Shown: positions 50,563 through 59,573, numbered from the stretch's first letter. The stretch: 64,000 nucleotides of DNA from Methylobacterium sp. (GCF_019745455.1 NZ_JAIETD010000027.1:27716-91715), one strand, 5' to 3'. A program made the numbers and translations. Notes: generated by a model not told the origin, from the sequence alone.

Positions 50563-53178
50563 TCAGGCGCTCAGAGCCTCGGTGGTGGGAAACAGCATCT
50601 CGACGAGGGTGCCCTCGTGCTTTCGGCTCATGATGCGCAAACGGCCGCGATTGGCCTCGACGAGGGCCTTCGTAAGGGGAAGCCCGAGGCCGGTTCCACC
50701 CTTGGCCGGGTTCATCGCCGAGATGCTGTATGGCTTGAGCGCGACTTCGACTTCGTCCGGCGTCATGCCACTGCCGGTATCGCGCACCCTCAGGGCGATC
50801 TCGCCGCGATCGGCCATGGTGGTGGAAACGATGACCTGGCCGCCGGCTTCGGTGAAGCGCAGGGCGTTGGTGATCACGTTGAGGGCGGCCTGACGCACCG
50901 AGCGTTCGTCGGCCACGAGCCGGGTGAGGTTGTCCGAGAAGCTCGTCCGGATCACGATGCGATCGCGGGAGGCCTGCGGCTGCAACATCGCGACGCAGTT
51001 CGAGACGATCTCGTTGAGCGGAACCTCGGTGAAGGCGAGGTCGCGTCGCCCAGCCTCGATCCCGGCGATCTCGACGAGGTCGTCGATGACGCCGAGGACG
51101 TGTTCCCCGGAAGCCCGGATATCGTGCAGGCACTCGCGATATCGTTCGTTCTCAAACGGTCCGAACTGCTCCGAGAGCATCGCGTCGGTGAAGCCGAGGA
51201 TGCCGTTCAGAGGCGTGCGGAGCTCGTGGCTGATCTTACCCAGCACCTCGGAGCGGAGCGCGCTCGCGGCCATGGCGGTTTTGAGAATGTCGGCGCCGCC
51301 AATCTCGCCGGCGTTCCGCACCTCGCGAAGGACCAGAACCGCGCCGTCCCCGTCGCCGTGGTCGAGCGGATTCAGGCGCATCGTGAGGACGGGCGAACGT
51401 TGGGCACCCCTGAGATGGACCACCTGCTGTCGGCTGCCTGACGAGAGGGGCGCCGATAGCGCCGCGAGGATGGTCTCCGCGCTCTCGGGCGCGAACAGGG
51501 CAGTGACCCCGCAGCCGACGACTTCTCGCGGATCGAGGGCGAAAAGGCTGGCCGCGCGACGGTTCAGACTAAGGACCCGTCCACCCGCATCGAGGGTGAC
51601 GACGGCGTCGTCCAGGCTGTCGAGGATCGCGACGGTTGCGGCGGCTCGTCTGACGGCAAAATCATGGGCAAAACCCGCAGCGGCGACGCTGCCGTCCGCA
51701 AGTTCGGCCGAAGCGTCGTTCACAAGCAGTAGCTCCGCCGGCGATCCCTCCCATTCGATTTCGGCCCTCGTGACGGAGACCGGAAGGCTGCCGCCTTGGC
51801 CCCTGGAGAGGAGTACCGGCCGATCGGAACGGCTGAGCTCGGTGGAAGCGAGGCCGTGGAACAGACGCGAGAACCCGCCCGCTGCGGCTATTTCGCCCGC
51901 ATCGTCATATCGGGCCACGGCAAGGAAGTGCGGGTTGGCGAAGAGGACCACCCCATCGCGCACGATCACAACGCCGGCGGGCAACAGTTCGAGGAGGGCC
52001 ATGGCTTGGCCGTACGGCCATGTCGGCTCAATGGATGCCGCCGTCGCGGTTTCCGGCGGCCTCGCGATCGGCCCGGGAAACGGCATGACGTCGCCGCCGG
52101 GCCCTGCACGCGTCTTATCTTCCCTTGCCGCGACGTCGCCGGCGAATCGTACGCCCAAGGCTCTCGCGATCTCGCGAAAGGCATCGTGCTCGTCGCCGGT
52201 CAGATCGCTGTCGGCCGCATCCTGAGAGGGTGGATGGACCGACGGGAGGGGGCGATCGACGTCGGCGATCGACACAAGGGCGGAAGGCTCGGCAACAAGA
52301 GTATCCTCGGCGGGCACGAGGTCGTAGCCCGGATCGCCCGCCTCCATCCTGCGCACCAGCCCGAATCCGCCATATCCGGAGAACGTCTGTCCGGCTCGCC
52401 CGAGGGGTGCGCCGGACAATTCGAGTTCGAGGGGCACCGTCGATCCCGGTCTGCGCAGAACCAGGGAGATGGCCCTGAAAGTTCGCCGGTTGGATAGCGC
52501 CGCAAGCATTCCTTCCGCGTCTGTAAGGACGCGCGTTTCGGCGAGGGCCTGCCACGATTGTCCCGTCATGACCGAGCGCACGATGCCGCCGGCAGGACCC
52601 GCGATACTCTCGATCTGGTCATCCGCGCCACTCCGCCAAGTGAACCGAAGTGGCCGGTCGGCATCGGCCGGGAACTCTGCGTCCTGATCAACCTGCGGCA
52701 GGGCAGGGGGCGCCTGAAACGGTCCGGGAGACAGCGGTGCGGCATCGAGGGACGGTAGGCTTTCGACGAAGGGACGCAGGCGAGGGGCGAGACTCGTCAG
52801 AAAAAGCGCGATCACCGCCTCGCCGTCGCACATCGCCCGGGCGACGAGACATGTCACCGGTGCCTGGACTCGCCGCCGATCGAACTGGATCCGCGTAAGG
52901 GAAGCCTGCTCCGAACCTAAAGCGGCATGACGAAGAGAAGTCCCTATCGAGAGCGCAGGGTCGATACTTCCGTCACGTGAAGCAATGGCTGCGCGAAGCG
53001 CGGCTGCCGCGGGAGATGCGTAAAGCAATGTTGCCGCGGCGTTGTCCAGAATGAGCAACTGGGCGTCGACAGCCTGTAGCAGACGGCCGACACGAGCATC
53101 GCTCGACCATCGCCGAAGGACCGCCGCGAAGGCGCTATCCCGTTCGTCCGAGCCTTGATCAAACTCCCGATTGGACAT
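50563..53178 (-). CDS. PAS-containing histidine kinase of the PdhS/PleC/DivJ type
   Basis: An 871-residue soluble kinase. PAS-like segments occur at about 25-75, 395-470 and 510-620; a HisKA domain follows with the phospho-acceptor in KISHELRTPLNGILGF and the trailing EQFGPFENERYRECLHDI, characteristic of alphaproteobacterial DivK-linked kinases. The HATPase has N and G boxes (NVITNALRFT, DTGSGM, GGTGLGLPL). No receiver domain is fused, so a separate response regulator such as DivK is expected. A cell-cycle role is inference from the HisKA type. Divergent from the phasin gene. Confidence 0.88.
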   Translation of the reverse strand: MSNREFDQGSDERDSAFAAVLRRWSSDARVGRLLQAVDAQLLILDNAAATLLYASPAAAALRAAIASRDGSIDPALSIGTSLRHAALGSEQASLTRIQFDRRRVQAPVTCLVARAMCDGEAVIALFLTSLAPRLRPFVESLPSLDAAPLSPGPFQAPPALPQVDQDAEFPADADRPLRFTWRSGADDQIESIAGPAGGIVRSVMTGQSWQALAETRVLTDAEGMLAALSNRRTFRAISLVLRRPGSTVPLELELSGAPLGRAGQTFSGYGGFGLVRRMEAGDPGYDLVPAEDTLVAEPSALVSIADVDRPLPSVHPPSQDAADSDLTGDEHDAFREIARALGVRFAGDVAAREDKTRAGPGGDVMPFPGPIARPPETATAASIEPTWPYGQAMALLELLPAGVVIVRDGVVLFANPHFLAVARYDDAGEIAAAGGFSRLFHGLASTELSRSDRPVLLSRGQGGSLPVSVTRAEIEWEGSPAELLLVNDASAELADGSVAAAGFAHDFAVRRAAATVAILDSLDDAVVTLDAGGRVLSLNRRAASLFALDPREVVGCGVTALFAPESAETILAALSAPLSSGSRQQVVHLRGAQRSPVLTMRLNPLDHGDGDGAVLVLREVRNAGEIGGADILKTAMAASALRSEVLGKISHELRTPLNGILGFTDAMLSEQFGPFENERYRECLHDIRASGEHVLGVIDDLVEIAGIEAGRRDLAFTEVPLNEIVSNCVAMLQPQASRDRIVIRTSFSDNLTRLVADERSVRQAALNVITNALRFTEAGGQVIVSTTMADRGEIALRVRDTGSGMTPDEVEVALKPYSISAMNPAKGGTGLGLPLTKALVEANRGRLRIMSRKHEGTLVEMLFPTTEALSA

Positions 53179-53330
53179 TCAAACCTGTTTCGCGTCACAC
53201 CGATGCGGTCTGCGAACTCTAATAGGGCATCGCCGGGGGGGATGTGGACACCAAAAGGCGCCGACACACGTTTACGAGATATCAACCTTAATGCGTCCGA
53301 CCCTGGTGTCATAGGCTGACGGGCGTGTTA

Positions 53331-53345
53331 TTGTGCAGCGCACAA
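53331..53345. promoter_or_regulatory. TTGTGC-AGC-GCACAA inverted repeat before the phasin gene
   Basis: A perfect six-base inverted repeat lies 35 bp before the phasin ATG. Its core TGC-N3-GCA matches the type of site bound by the polyhydroxyalkanoate repressor PhaR (CTGC-N3-GCAG in relatives). It probably controls the phasin gene, which such repressors regulate. Confidence 0.45.
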
Positions 53346-53379
53346 CGATGCATCAACAAGCAAGTCTGAGGAGACGAAC

Positions 53380-53868
53380 ATGAGCAACATTCCATCCTAC
53401 GAAGTCCCTGCCGAGATGCGCGATTTCGCGGAGAAGAGCGTCGATCAGGCTCGCAAGGCGTTCGATTCGTTCATTGGCGCCGCCCGCAAGACCGCCGAGA
53501 CTGTTCATGGCTCGGCCGAGACTGCGCGGACCAGTGCCCAGGACATGTCGGCCCGCGGCTTCGAATTCGCCGAGCAGAACGTGAATGCCGCCTTCGATCT
53601 CGCGCAGAAGCTCGTCCGCTCGCGCGACGTCCAGGAGGCGATGCAGCATCAGGCCGAATTCGTACGCAATCAATTCGCCGCGATCCAGGCTCAGGCCAAG
53701 GAGTTTGGAGGCCTTGCTCAGTCGGTGATGCAGCAGAGCGCCGAGAAGGCGAAGTCTGCGATGCAGCAGGGCGCCGACCAGGCCCGTCAGGCGATGGAGC
53801 AGGGCACCGAGGCGGCACGTCAGGCCGGCGACAACGCCCAGCAGGCCGCCCACAACGCCACCAACTGA
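53380..53868 (+). CDS. Phasin family protein
   Basis: A 162-residue, highly helical protein with no Cys and many Ala, Gln and Lys. It begins YEVPAEMRDFAEKSVDQARKA, the typical phasin_2 N-terminus, and ends in a Gln/Ala-rich repeat region. Phasins coat polyhydroxybutyrate granules. GAGGAG lies about eight bases before the ATG. A PhaR-like operator lies upstream and a terminator downstream, so it is a single-gene unit. It is divergent from the histidine kinase. Confidence 0.93.
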   Translation: MSNIPSYEVPAEMRDFAEKSVDQARKAFDSFIGAARKTAETVHGSAETARTSAQDMSARGFEFAEQNVNAAFDLAQKLVRSRDVQEAMQHQAEFVRNQFAAIQAQAKEFGGLAQSVMQQSAEKAKSAMQQGADQARQAMEQGTEAARQAGDNAQQAAHNATN

Positions 53869-53890
53869 ACTTCCGAGAGAGCCATCTGAC

Positions 53891-53920
53891 ACGGCCCGCT
53901 CTCGTGGCGGGCCGTTTTCT
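53891..53920 (+). terminator. Rho-independent terminator after the phasin gene
   Basis: A nine-base perfect stem (53891-53899 with 53907-53915), a seven-base loop and a TTTTCTTTT tail. Confidence 0.88.
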
Positions 53921-54042
53921 TTTGCACGGCGATGTCTGCGCGCTCGGCTGCCTTGTTTCCGGCACGAGCACGTCCTACCGCCGCCGACGGCCACGCGCAT
54001 GGTGCGCGGTCCGGCCAGGATGTCCCGAGGGCGAAAAGAGCC

Positions 54043-54402
54043 ATGCGCCTTGCCTACCGAATCGGCCTCAGCGCCCTGATCCTCGCCGGTGCGATGGGAT
54101 CACACGGCGCCAGCGCGCAGTATTATGGCGGCTACGACCGTCCGCCGCCAAGCTACTACGACGATTACGATGATCGGCCGCCGCCGCGCCGTCCTTACGC
54201 GGACGACCGCGTCCGACGCGGCCCGCCGCCCGGACGATCCACCGGGTTGAACTGCGACGCCGTGCAATCGGGGATCAGCGGCCTGCAGCCGTTCTCCTGC
54301 CCCTTGCCCGGTCCGCGTCCACTCGGTGCCCGCTGCTTCTGCGACATGCCGATCGCATCGTTCAGCCGCCCGCAGACCGCTGTCGGCCGGGTCGTCCCCT
54401 GA
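54043..54402 (+). CDS. Small exported Pro/Tyr-rich protein
   Basis: A 119-residue protein. MRLAYRIGLSALILAGAMGS is a signal peptide with a likely cut after GASA. The mature part starts with a Tyr/Pro/Asp/Arg-rich stretch (YYGGYDRPPPSYYDDYDD) and ends with four Cys (NCDAVQSG, FSCPLPG, RCFCDMP) that could form two disulfides. No family recognised. The ATG is chosen because the signal peptide begins there. It converges on an L,D-transpeptidase over a strong terminator. Confidence 0.75.
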   Translation: MRLAYRIGLSALILAGAMGSHGASAQYYGGYDRPPPSYYDDYDDRPPPRRPYADDRVRRGPPPGRSTGLNCDAVQSGISGLQPFSCPLPGPRPLGARCFCDMPIASFSRPQTAVGRVVP

Positions 54403-54425
54403 GGTCTGGCAGACTGACAACGCAG

Positions 54426-54459
54426 GAAGGCCGCACCATCGACGGATGGTGCGGCCTTC
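54426..54459. terminator. Terminator between convergent genes
   Basis: A perfect 15-bp stem (54426-54440 with 54445-54459) with a GACG loop, lying between the stop of the small exported protein gene and that of the second L,D-transpeptidase. It can serve both strands. Confidence 0.85.
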
Positions 54460-54480
54460 TCCGTCCGGACCTTCAATCGA

Positions 54481-55158
54481 TCAGTTCAGGACGACGACCT
54501 TGGCGCCGACTCGCACGCGCTCATAGAGGTCCGTGACATCCTCGTTCGTCATGCGGATACAGCCCGATGAGACAGCCTGGCCGATCGTGTCAGGCTCGTT
54601 CGAGCCGTGGATACGATACTCGGTAGTGCCGATATACATCGCGCGCGCTCCGAGCGGATTCTCGACACCACCAGCCATGTAGCGGGGCAGATCGGGACGG
54701 CGCGCGAGCATCGCTGCCGGAGGCGTCCAAGACGGCCACTCTTTCTTCGCCGTCACGGTCTTCGTGCCCGACCACGTGAAGCCGGGACGGCCGACGCCGA
54801 CGCCGTAGCGGATCGCTTCCCCGCCCGGCAGCACGAAATAGAGACGCCGCTCAGCCGTCGAGACGACGATGGTGCCAGGCTTGTAGCCCGCATTGAATGA
54901 CACGATCTCGCGCGGGATCGGAGCAACCTGGGCCTGCGGAGCACCCTGGGCCTGAACGCCGTAACCTTGCGTCGAGTAACCCTGTCCGCCGTAACCCTGC
55001 TCCCGGCGAGGGGCACCGTACGGATCGTAAGCCGGTTCGGAATAATATTCCTCGCCGGCACTGGTCTCGAAGGGATCGTAGGGGGCAGCCGCAACAGGGC
55101 CGGCCGCAAAAACACAGACACCGAGAACGCCCGCAAGGGCCGTAGCCAACGTCTTCAT
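54481..55158 (-). CDS. L,D-transpeptidase (YkuD domain) with Gly/Tyr/Gln-rich linker
   Basis: A 225-residue exported protein. The signal peptide ends near GPVAAAPYDP; a linker with QGYGGQGYSTQGYGVQ-type repeats leads to the YkuD domain with HGSNEPDTIG and SSGCIRM at the active site. It is a paralogue of the protein at 39055-39570, whose core it shares (VSTAERRLYFVLPGG versus VRTSERRLYLVNGDG). Peptidoglycan 3-3 cross-linking in the periplasm. It lies near a lytic transglycosylase gene. Confidence 0.93.
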   Translation of the reverse strand: MKTLATALAGVLGVCVFAAGPVAAAPYDPFETSAGEEYYSEPAYDPYGAPRREQGYGGQGYSTQGYGVQAQGAPQAQVAPIPREIVSFNAGYKPGTIVVSTAERRLYFVLPGGEAIRYGVGVGRPGFTWSGTKTVTAKKEWPSWTPPAAMLARRPDLPRYMAGGVENPLGARAMYIGTTEYRIHGSNEPDTIGQAVSSGCIRMTNEDVTDLYERVRVGAKVVVLN

Positions 55159-55304
55159 GATGGAACCCTTATCTGTGCAGTAACCTTTGCCTTACAAGCG
55201 TGGGCATAGGCCTCTGGTTCCATCCTCTGTTGTGTTTCCTCACACTTCTACAGAGATCGACGCCGACCCTGGTTTTCCAGGGTCAGCGATGCCACCGAGC
55301 CTCG

Positions 55305-56111
55305 TTATGTCACCTCATCGGTATGCACCTCAAAGCGGGCGAGATGGGCGTAGCCGAAATTGGTCGTGATCGCGACATCGGTGGCATCTCGTCCTCGCCC
55401 CATCAGGATGCGGCCGACGCGCGGCACGTTGTGCCGGGCATCAAAGGTATACCATCCGCCCTCGAGATAGACTTCGAACCAAGCCGAGAAATCCATGGGA
55501 TCGGGTACCTTAGGGACGCCGATATCCCCGAGATAGCCTGTGCAATAGCGCGCCGGTATATTCATGCACCGGCAGAACGCGACGGCGAGGTGGGCGAAGT
55601 CGCGGCACACACCCTGCCGCTGCATGAAGCCGTCCCACGCAGTGCGCGTGGCGTCCGCGCAGAGATAGTCGAAGCGGATGCGGTCGTGGACATAATCGAC
55701 GATCGCTTGCACCCGTGCCCAACCCAACGGCGTACCGCCGAACAGCGACCACGCCGTTTCGGACAGCTTGTCGGTATCGCAGTAGCGGCTGCCGAGCAGA
55801 TAGACGAGAACGTCCTGCGGCAGGTCCTGAACCTCGAATTGCCTCGCATTCGGCGCGTGGGCATCTGGAAGTCCCGAATCCTGGACCGTGAAATCCGCCG
55901 ATATCGTCAAGAGGCCCGGGGGCGTGACGATGCGGGTGCAAATGTTGTCGTAGACGTCACGGTATTCCTGCCATGGGATCGGGGGGTCGAACCTGATCTC
56001 GTGTGGCGTCAGCACATCGGGCATCCGGCTCGGATGCACGCTGAGTTCGAGGATCATCGGCGTCGGCTGAACCGACTCGAAGGCAATGTCGAACCCCGTC
56101 CTGATCTTCAT
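55305..56111 (-). CDS. Transglutaminase-like cysteine peptidase family protein (first of two)
   Basis: A 268-residue protein. The catalytic Cys is in QRQGVCRDFAHLAV, with His in the DFSAWFEVYLEGGWYTFDARHN region. An N-terminal beta domain precedes it (RTGFDIAFESVQPTPM). The ATG at 56111 has AGGTGAA upstream; ATG 56126 is an alternative. No signal peptide. The role of such proteins is largely unknown; homologues are peptidase-like and often occur in pairs, as here with the gene just upstream. Confidence 0.85.
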   Translation of the reverse strand: MKIRTGFDIAFESVQPTPMILELSVHPSRMPDVLTPHEIRFDPPIPWQEYRDVYDNICTRIVTPPGLLTISADFTVQDSGLPDAHAPNARQFEVQDLPQDVLVYLLGSRYCDTDKLSETAWSLFGGTPLGWARVQAIVDYVHDRIRFDYLCADATRTAWDGFMQRQGVCRDFAHLAVAFCRCMNIPARYCTGYLGDIGVPKVPDPMDFSAWFEVYLEGGWYTFDARHNVPRVGRILMGRGRDATDVAITTNFGYAHLARFEVHTDEVT

Positions 56112-56172
56112 CGCTTTCACCTGCATCCTGAATTCAACAGCATAGGCCGGACTAGGCGGGAACCGGCCGCAC

Positions 56173-57093
56173 TCATCGCGACACCATAGGATCCGGTCCG
56201 CGCATCTCGGCACCGGGTGCATCGATTTCGACGACGTCGACCTCCACGGTCATGCCGAGGTCGTCGGCCGGGAACCCGAAGAACGAACCATGGAGTGGCA
56301 CCGCTTGTCGCGGGTCGCGGGCGACGGCGACCCGGATCAGGTCGCGGTTGCCGACGATGCCGTTGGTCGGATCGAACTCGACCCAGCCGGCGCCGGGCAG
56401 GTAGACCTGGACCCATGCATGGGTCGAGCCGCCGCCGACATGGCGCTCGCGGTCGCCGCGAGGATTATAAAGGTAGCCCGAGACGAAACGGGCAGCCATG
56501 CCGAGGGCCCGAACGGCCTCCATCATCAGCACCGCGAAGTCGCGGCAGCTCCCACGCTTCAGGCGGAGAGTCGTCACAGGGTCCTGTACGCCTTTCTCGG
56601 AGCGGGCGAGATAGGCGAAGTTGCGCCGCACGAAGCGGGTCATGTCGGCAAGAAGATCCTGCGTGGATATCCGTCCCTCGGGCGGTACGAAGCTGCGCGC
56701 CCAGGCATCGACCTCGTTACGCGGATCGGGATGCTGGCGCTCGATCGAACGTATCAGGTCCGGCATGTCGTCGGCCCCGTAGCCGAACGGATAGAAGACG
56801 GCGTGGGGCGCCATCGCGAAATCGGGCACCAATTCGGGAGTGTGGTCGAGGGTGATCGCGCATTCGAAGCGGAGCGATGACGCGCGTCCGGAAAAGTTCG
56901 CTACGGCGACGCAGTTGCCGAAGACGTCGTGCAGCCAACGCAGGCCCTGGGGTTCCGGCGTGATCGAAAGAGTGGCAGCGATCAGGCGCTGGTCATAGCT
57001 GTCGCGAGGCCGAAACATGATGCGGTGCTCGCCGAAACCAACTGGCTGGCGGTAGCGGTAAGTGGTGATGTGACGGACGGACAGGATGGGCAC
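56173..57093 (-). CDS. Transglutaminase-like cysteine peptidase family protein (second of two)
   Basis: About 306 residues. It begins VPILSVRHITTYRYRQPV, the usual start for the bacterial transglutaminase N-terminal domain, then a catalytic Cys in KRGSCRDFAVLMMEAVRALG, His in GGGSTHAWVQVYLPGAGW and Asp in EFDPTNG, completing the triad. The GTG at 57093 with GGAG eight bases upstream is preferred over an ATG at 57147. It lies 62 bases upstream of the other transglutaminase on the same strand and is probably co-transcribed with it. Confidence 0.87.
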   Translation of the reverse strand: MPILSVRHITTYRYRQPVGFGEHRIMFRPRDSYDQRLIAATLSITPEPQGLRWLHDVFGNCVAVANFSGRASSLRFECAITLDHTPELVPDFAMAPHAVFYPFGYGADDMPDLIRSIERQHPDPRNEVDAWARSFVPPEGRISTQDLLADMTRFVRRNFAYLARSEKGVQDPVTTLRLKRGSCRDFAVLMMEAVRALGMAARFVSGYLYNPRGDRERHVGGGSTHAWVQVYLPGAGWVEFDPTNGIVGNRDLIRVAVARDPRQAVPLHGSFFGFPADDLGMTVEVDVVEIDAPGAEMRGPDPMVSR

Positions 57094-57318
57094 GGATGAG
57101 GCTCCGCCGCGGCTATCCGCGGCCTCTTGGGTTCTCAGTGAATGCAAGAGGTGAGCCCGGACGCATCCGACATGCCCCTGCTCGATCGTAGGAGATCGAG
57201 GTCACGCCCTGCAAACGGCCAAGCCGTTGGCCTGTTCCAGCACTCGGAAAGGGCTCGACCGACCTCGAAGGAACGAATGCGTGCCCGGTGGACGACGGCA
57301 ACCCGACCCCAGCAGGCG

Positions 57319-58074
57319 TCAGGGAAGGATAGGCTTGGGCTCGACGGCCCGCTCCGCCTCCACCAGGAGTTCGTGCGGGCTCCAGGGCTTTGGAATGAAG
57401 ACGGCTTCGGACGGGAGATCGCCGGGGCGGGCGATCGCCCGACCGGAAGTCACCACCATCCTGCACCGCGGCCACAGGGTCGAAACCGCTTTGGCGAGTT
57501 GCAGGCCGTCCATGGCACCGGCAAGCCGCACGTCTGCGAAGACGAGAGCCACGTCGGCGCCGCGTTCGCGGAGAATGTCGAGAGCGGCCTCCGCACTGTC
57601 GCAGCCGACGGCATCGAGATCAGTCGGCTCGAAGAGAGATTCGGCTAAGGCCCGCGTTGCGGCCTCGTCCTCGACGATGAGGGCGAGACGCCCGGATTTG
57701 TGCAAGCCAGCGGTGCCCGGTGGCACCTCGAGCGTGTGGGCATCTGATGCCGAGGGCTTCACCTGACGGACCAGTGCTGCCAGGTGCTCCGGCACGCCCT
57801 CCGCGACGAGATCGTCGTAGAAGGCTGCCAGAGCCTGCCCGATACGGTCCAGTGAAAGGCCTGGGTTCAGGCTGTTGTCGACGCCGAGGCCTCGTGGTGG
57901 GGAAGGAAGACTGGTCGCGTCCTTCCGCGCATGGACGATGGTCGGGGACGCTTCACGATCGGCCGAGAGGAGGCTACGTCCGAACGAGGTAGGACCCGAC
58001 GTTATGTCTTTTGGATCAACCAAGTCGTCATTCCCCTCGACGCGGTAAGCCACTCCATCGCTGCCCCGGATCAT
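57319..58074 (-). CDS. NepR-like anti-sigma domain fused to a response-regulator receiver domain
   Basis: A 251-residue protein. Residues 69-107 read LNPGLSLDRIGQALAAFYDD with VAEGVPEHLAALVRQV, matching the NepR pattern of two helices (IG..L...YDDLV.E.VP...L..L). Residues 129-243 form a receiver domain with E135-D136, the phospho-acceptor D181 in FADVRLAGAMDG and K229 in IPKPW. The first 65 residues look disordered. NepR sequesters the general stress sigma factor EcfG until phosphorylated PhyR binds NepR; a NepR-receiver fusion would put that switch under its own phosphorylation. No ecfG or phyR is adjacent. The start ATG is the first available. Confidence 0.75.
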   Translation of the reverse strand: MIRGSDGVAYRVEGNDDLVDPKDITSGPTSFGRSLLSADREASPTIVHARKDATSLPSPPRGLGVDNSLNPGLSLDRIGQALAAFYDDLVAEGVPEHLAALVRQVKPSASDAHTLEVPPGTAGLHKSGRLALIVEDEAATRALAESLFEPTDLDAVGCDSAEAALDILRERGADVALVFADVRLAGAMDGLQLAKAVSTLWPRCRMVVTSGRAIARPGDLPSEAVFIPKPWSPHELLVEAERAVEPKPILP

Positions 58075-58245
58075 CGGCCAATGACGTCGGACAGGTCCGG
58101 CGCTTACGGACGATGCTCCTGAGTCGCCCTCTTCGAAAAGTGGAAGCCACTGTCCGGACAGACGATCTAGCGCAGTCCCACGTTAAAGCTCTGAGCCCTC
58201 ATCGGTTGCGAAAATTCTAGGTGCAGCCGTTCACAACAGTGAGGA

Positions 58246-59472
58246 TCATTCGGCCTCGGCATAGGCCAAGACGCCAGCAACAGTGCGCACGTCACGGTAG
58301 CGCGCTCCGCGAGTGCTCATCATGGTCTCGAACTTCTCGTGGACCTGGGCCACCGACAAGCTGACCGCCTTCTTGCGTCCGCGCTGTGCAGCGAAGAAGA
58401 TCGAGCGGTTCGCACGCGCAGGTCCCGGCAGCATCTGAGCCGCGGCGGCCTTGGGCTTGTCGACGACCTTGGCCAAGAACTCCTCGGCGTCGTCGGGCCC
58501 CAGGAAGTGGGCGAGATAGACCTCGCCGAGGGAGAGTTCGCGCCCGATCCGAAGCGCGATCCTGGCGGCGTCGCGCTTCAGCATCTCGCCGGCCATCAGG
58601 GCTGACAGGTAGGGATCCCGGCGCAATTCGAGGATACGGCTGCGCTCGGCTGGGTCGGCGACGCTTGGCCGACCGTTGTCGCCGGAGAGGATGAGGGCGG
58701 CGTCCTGCGCGAGGCCGTACTTTGCCCCGAAGTCGCGGACAACGCCGAGCCACGTGCGTTCGATGAATTGGTACAGCCCAGTCGCCGAAGAGGTCTTGGC
58801 CTGAACCTCGGTGATGAAGCTCGATTCTTTGTCGGCCACGGCCATCAGCAGAACCGGATCGGTCTGTACTTCCTTGGCTGCGCGGACGATCTTCTGGACG
58901 AGGTGGCGCCGGATCTTCATCGGGCCGAATTCGAGGATGTCGTTGGGATCGCCGATCGCGCTCTCGGTGAGAAGATAGTCGTAGGAGACGCGATCGACGG
59001 CATTGGAGCCGACCTCCGTGTCGAGGTCGTGAACCGGGGCGAAGGCGGTGGCAGCCGTAAGGATGGCGGGCGCGGCAGCGAGAACCGCCGGGCTGGCGAT
59101 TTGGACGCGAGGTTTGGGCATCGGCAGCGGTGCGCTCACCGAGGAAGAGGCCACGGCAGGCCCGATCCCCACGGCGGAGAGGTCGCCACCACGGACCACG
59201 AGGGCGCCGAGGCCAGCGGCCAGCAGGGACATCGCGATGAGTGACCTTGCCAGGGCAGGTCGGCTGCCATGCTCGCGACCGACCCGGTTCGACACCGTGA
59301 TGGCGTCGCGGCATCGCTCGGCGGAGCCGGCGATGCCAGCAGGATGACGGCTGGAAGAGTACGTCCGTAGCGATCCGACTGTGCGACCCTGCATCTGCGA
59401 CTCGAAGCTCCCCGATTCCGTGGCGGCGCCTTGCGTTGAGGAGACATGCGTCGACACTTGTGGCGACAACAC
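58246..59472 (-). CDS. Lytic transglycosylase (SLT domain), membrane-anchored
   Basis: Up to 408 residues from a GTG at 59472. A hydrophobic segment near residues 78-97 (SLIAMSLLAAGLGALVV) anchors the protein; a Pro/Ala-rich linker follows and then an SLT domain with the catalytic Glu in AVADKESSFITEV and the SSATGLYQFIERTWL motif. It cleaves peptidoglycan glycan strands to anhydro-muropeptides. The N-terminal 75 residues before the anchor are of unsure reality; an internal ATG or GTG may be the true start. Neighbouring genes include an L,D-transpeptidase. Confidence 0.85.
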   Translation of the reverse strand: MLSPQVSTHVSSTQGAATESGSFESQMQGRTVGSLRTYSSSRHPAGIAGSAERCRDAITVSNRVGREHGSRPALARSLIAMSLLAAGLGALVVRGGDLSAVGIGPAVASSSVSAPLPMPKPRVQIASPAVLAAAPAILTAATAFAPVHDLDTEVGSNAVDRVSYDYLLTESAIGDPNDILEFGPMKIRRHLVQKIVRAAKEVQTDPVLLMAVADKESSFITEVQAKTSSATGLYQFIERTWLGVVRDFGAKYGLAQDAALILSGDNGRPSVADPAERSRILELRRDPYLSALMAGEMLKRDAARIALRIGRELSLGEVYLAHFLGPDDAEEFLAKVVDKPKAAAAQMLPGPARANRSIFFAAQRGRKKAVSLSVAQVHEKFETMMSTRGARYRDVRTVAGVLAYAEAE

Positions 59473-59573
59473 GGCTGCGGTTGTGGCAATGGCGTGGCAT
59501 CGCCGAACGACTTGCCGGTTGCGGATCTCCGCGTGTTGAGCACAGTTGAGCGGCGAGGATCGCGAGGATCGCC

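Noticed and set aside
55196..55221. EcfG-type stress promoter before the second L,D-transpeptidase gene (GGAAC-N16-CGCTT, minus strand)
   Set aside because: The -35 GGAAC matches, but the -10 reads CGCTT rather than CGTT. One near match is not enough.
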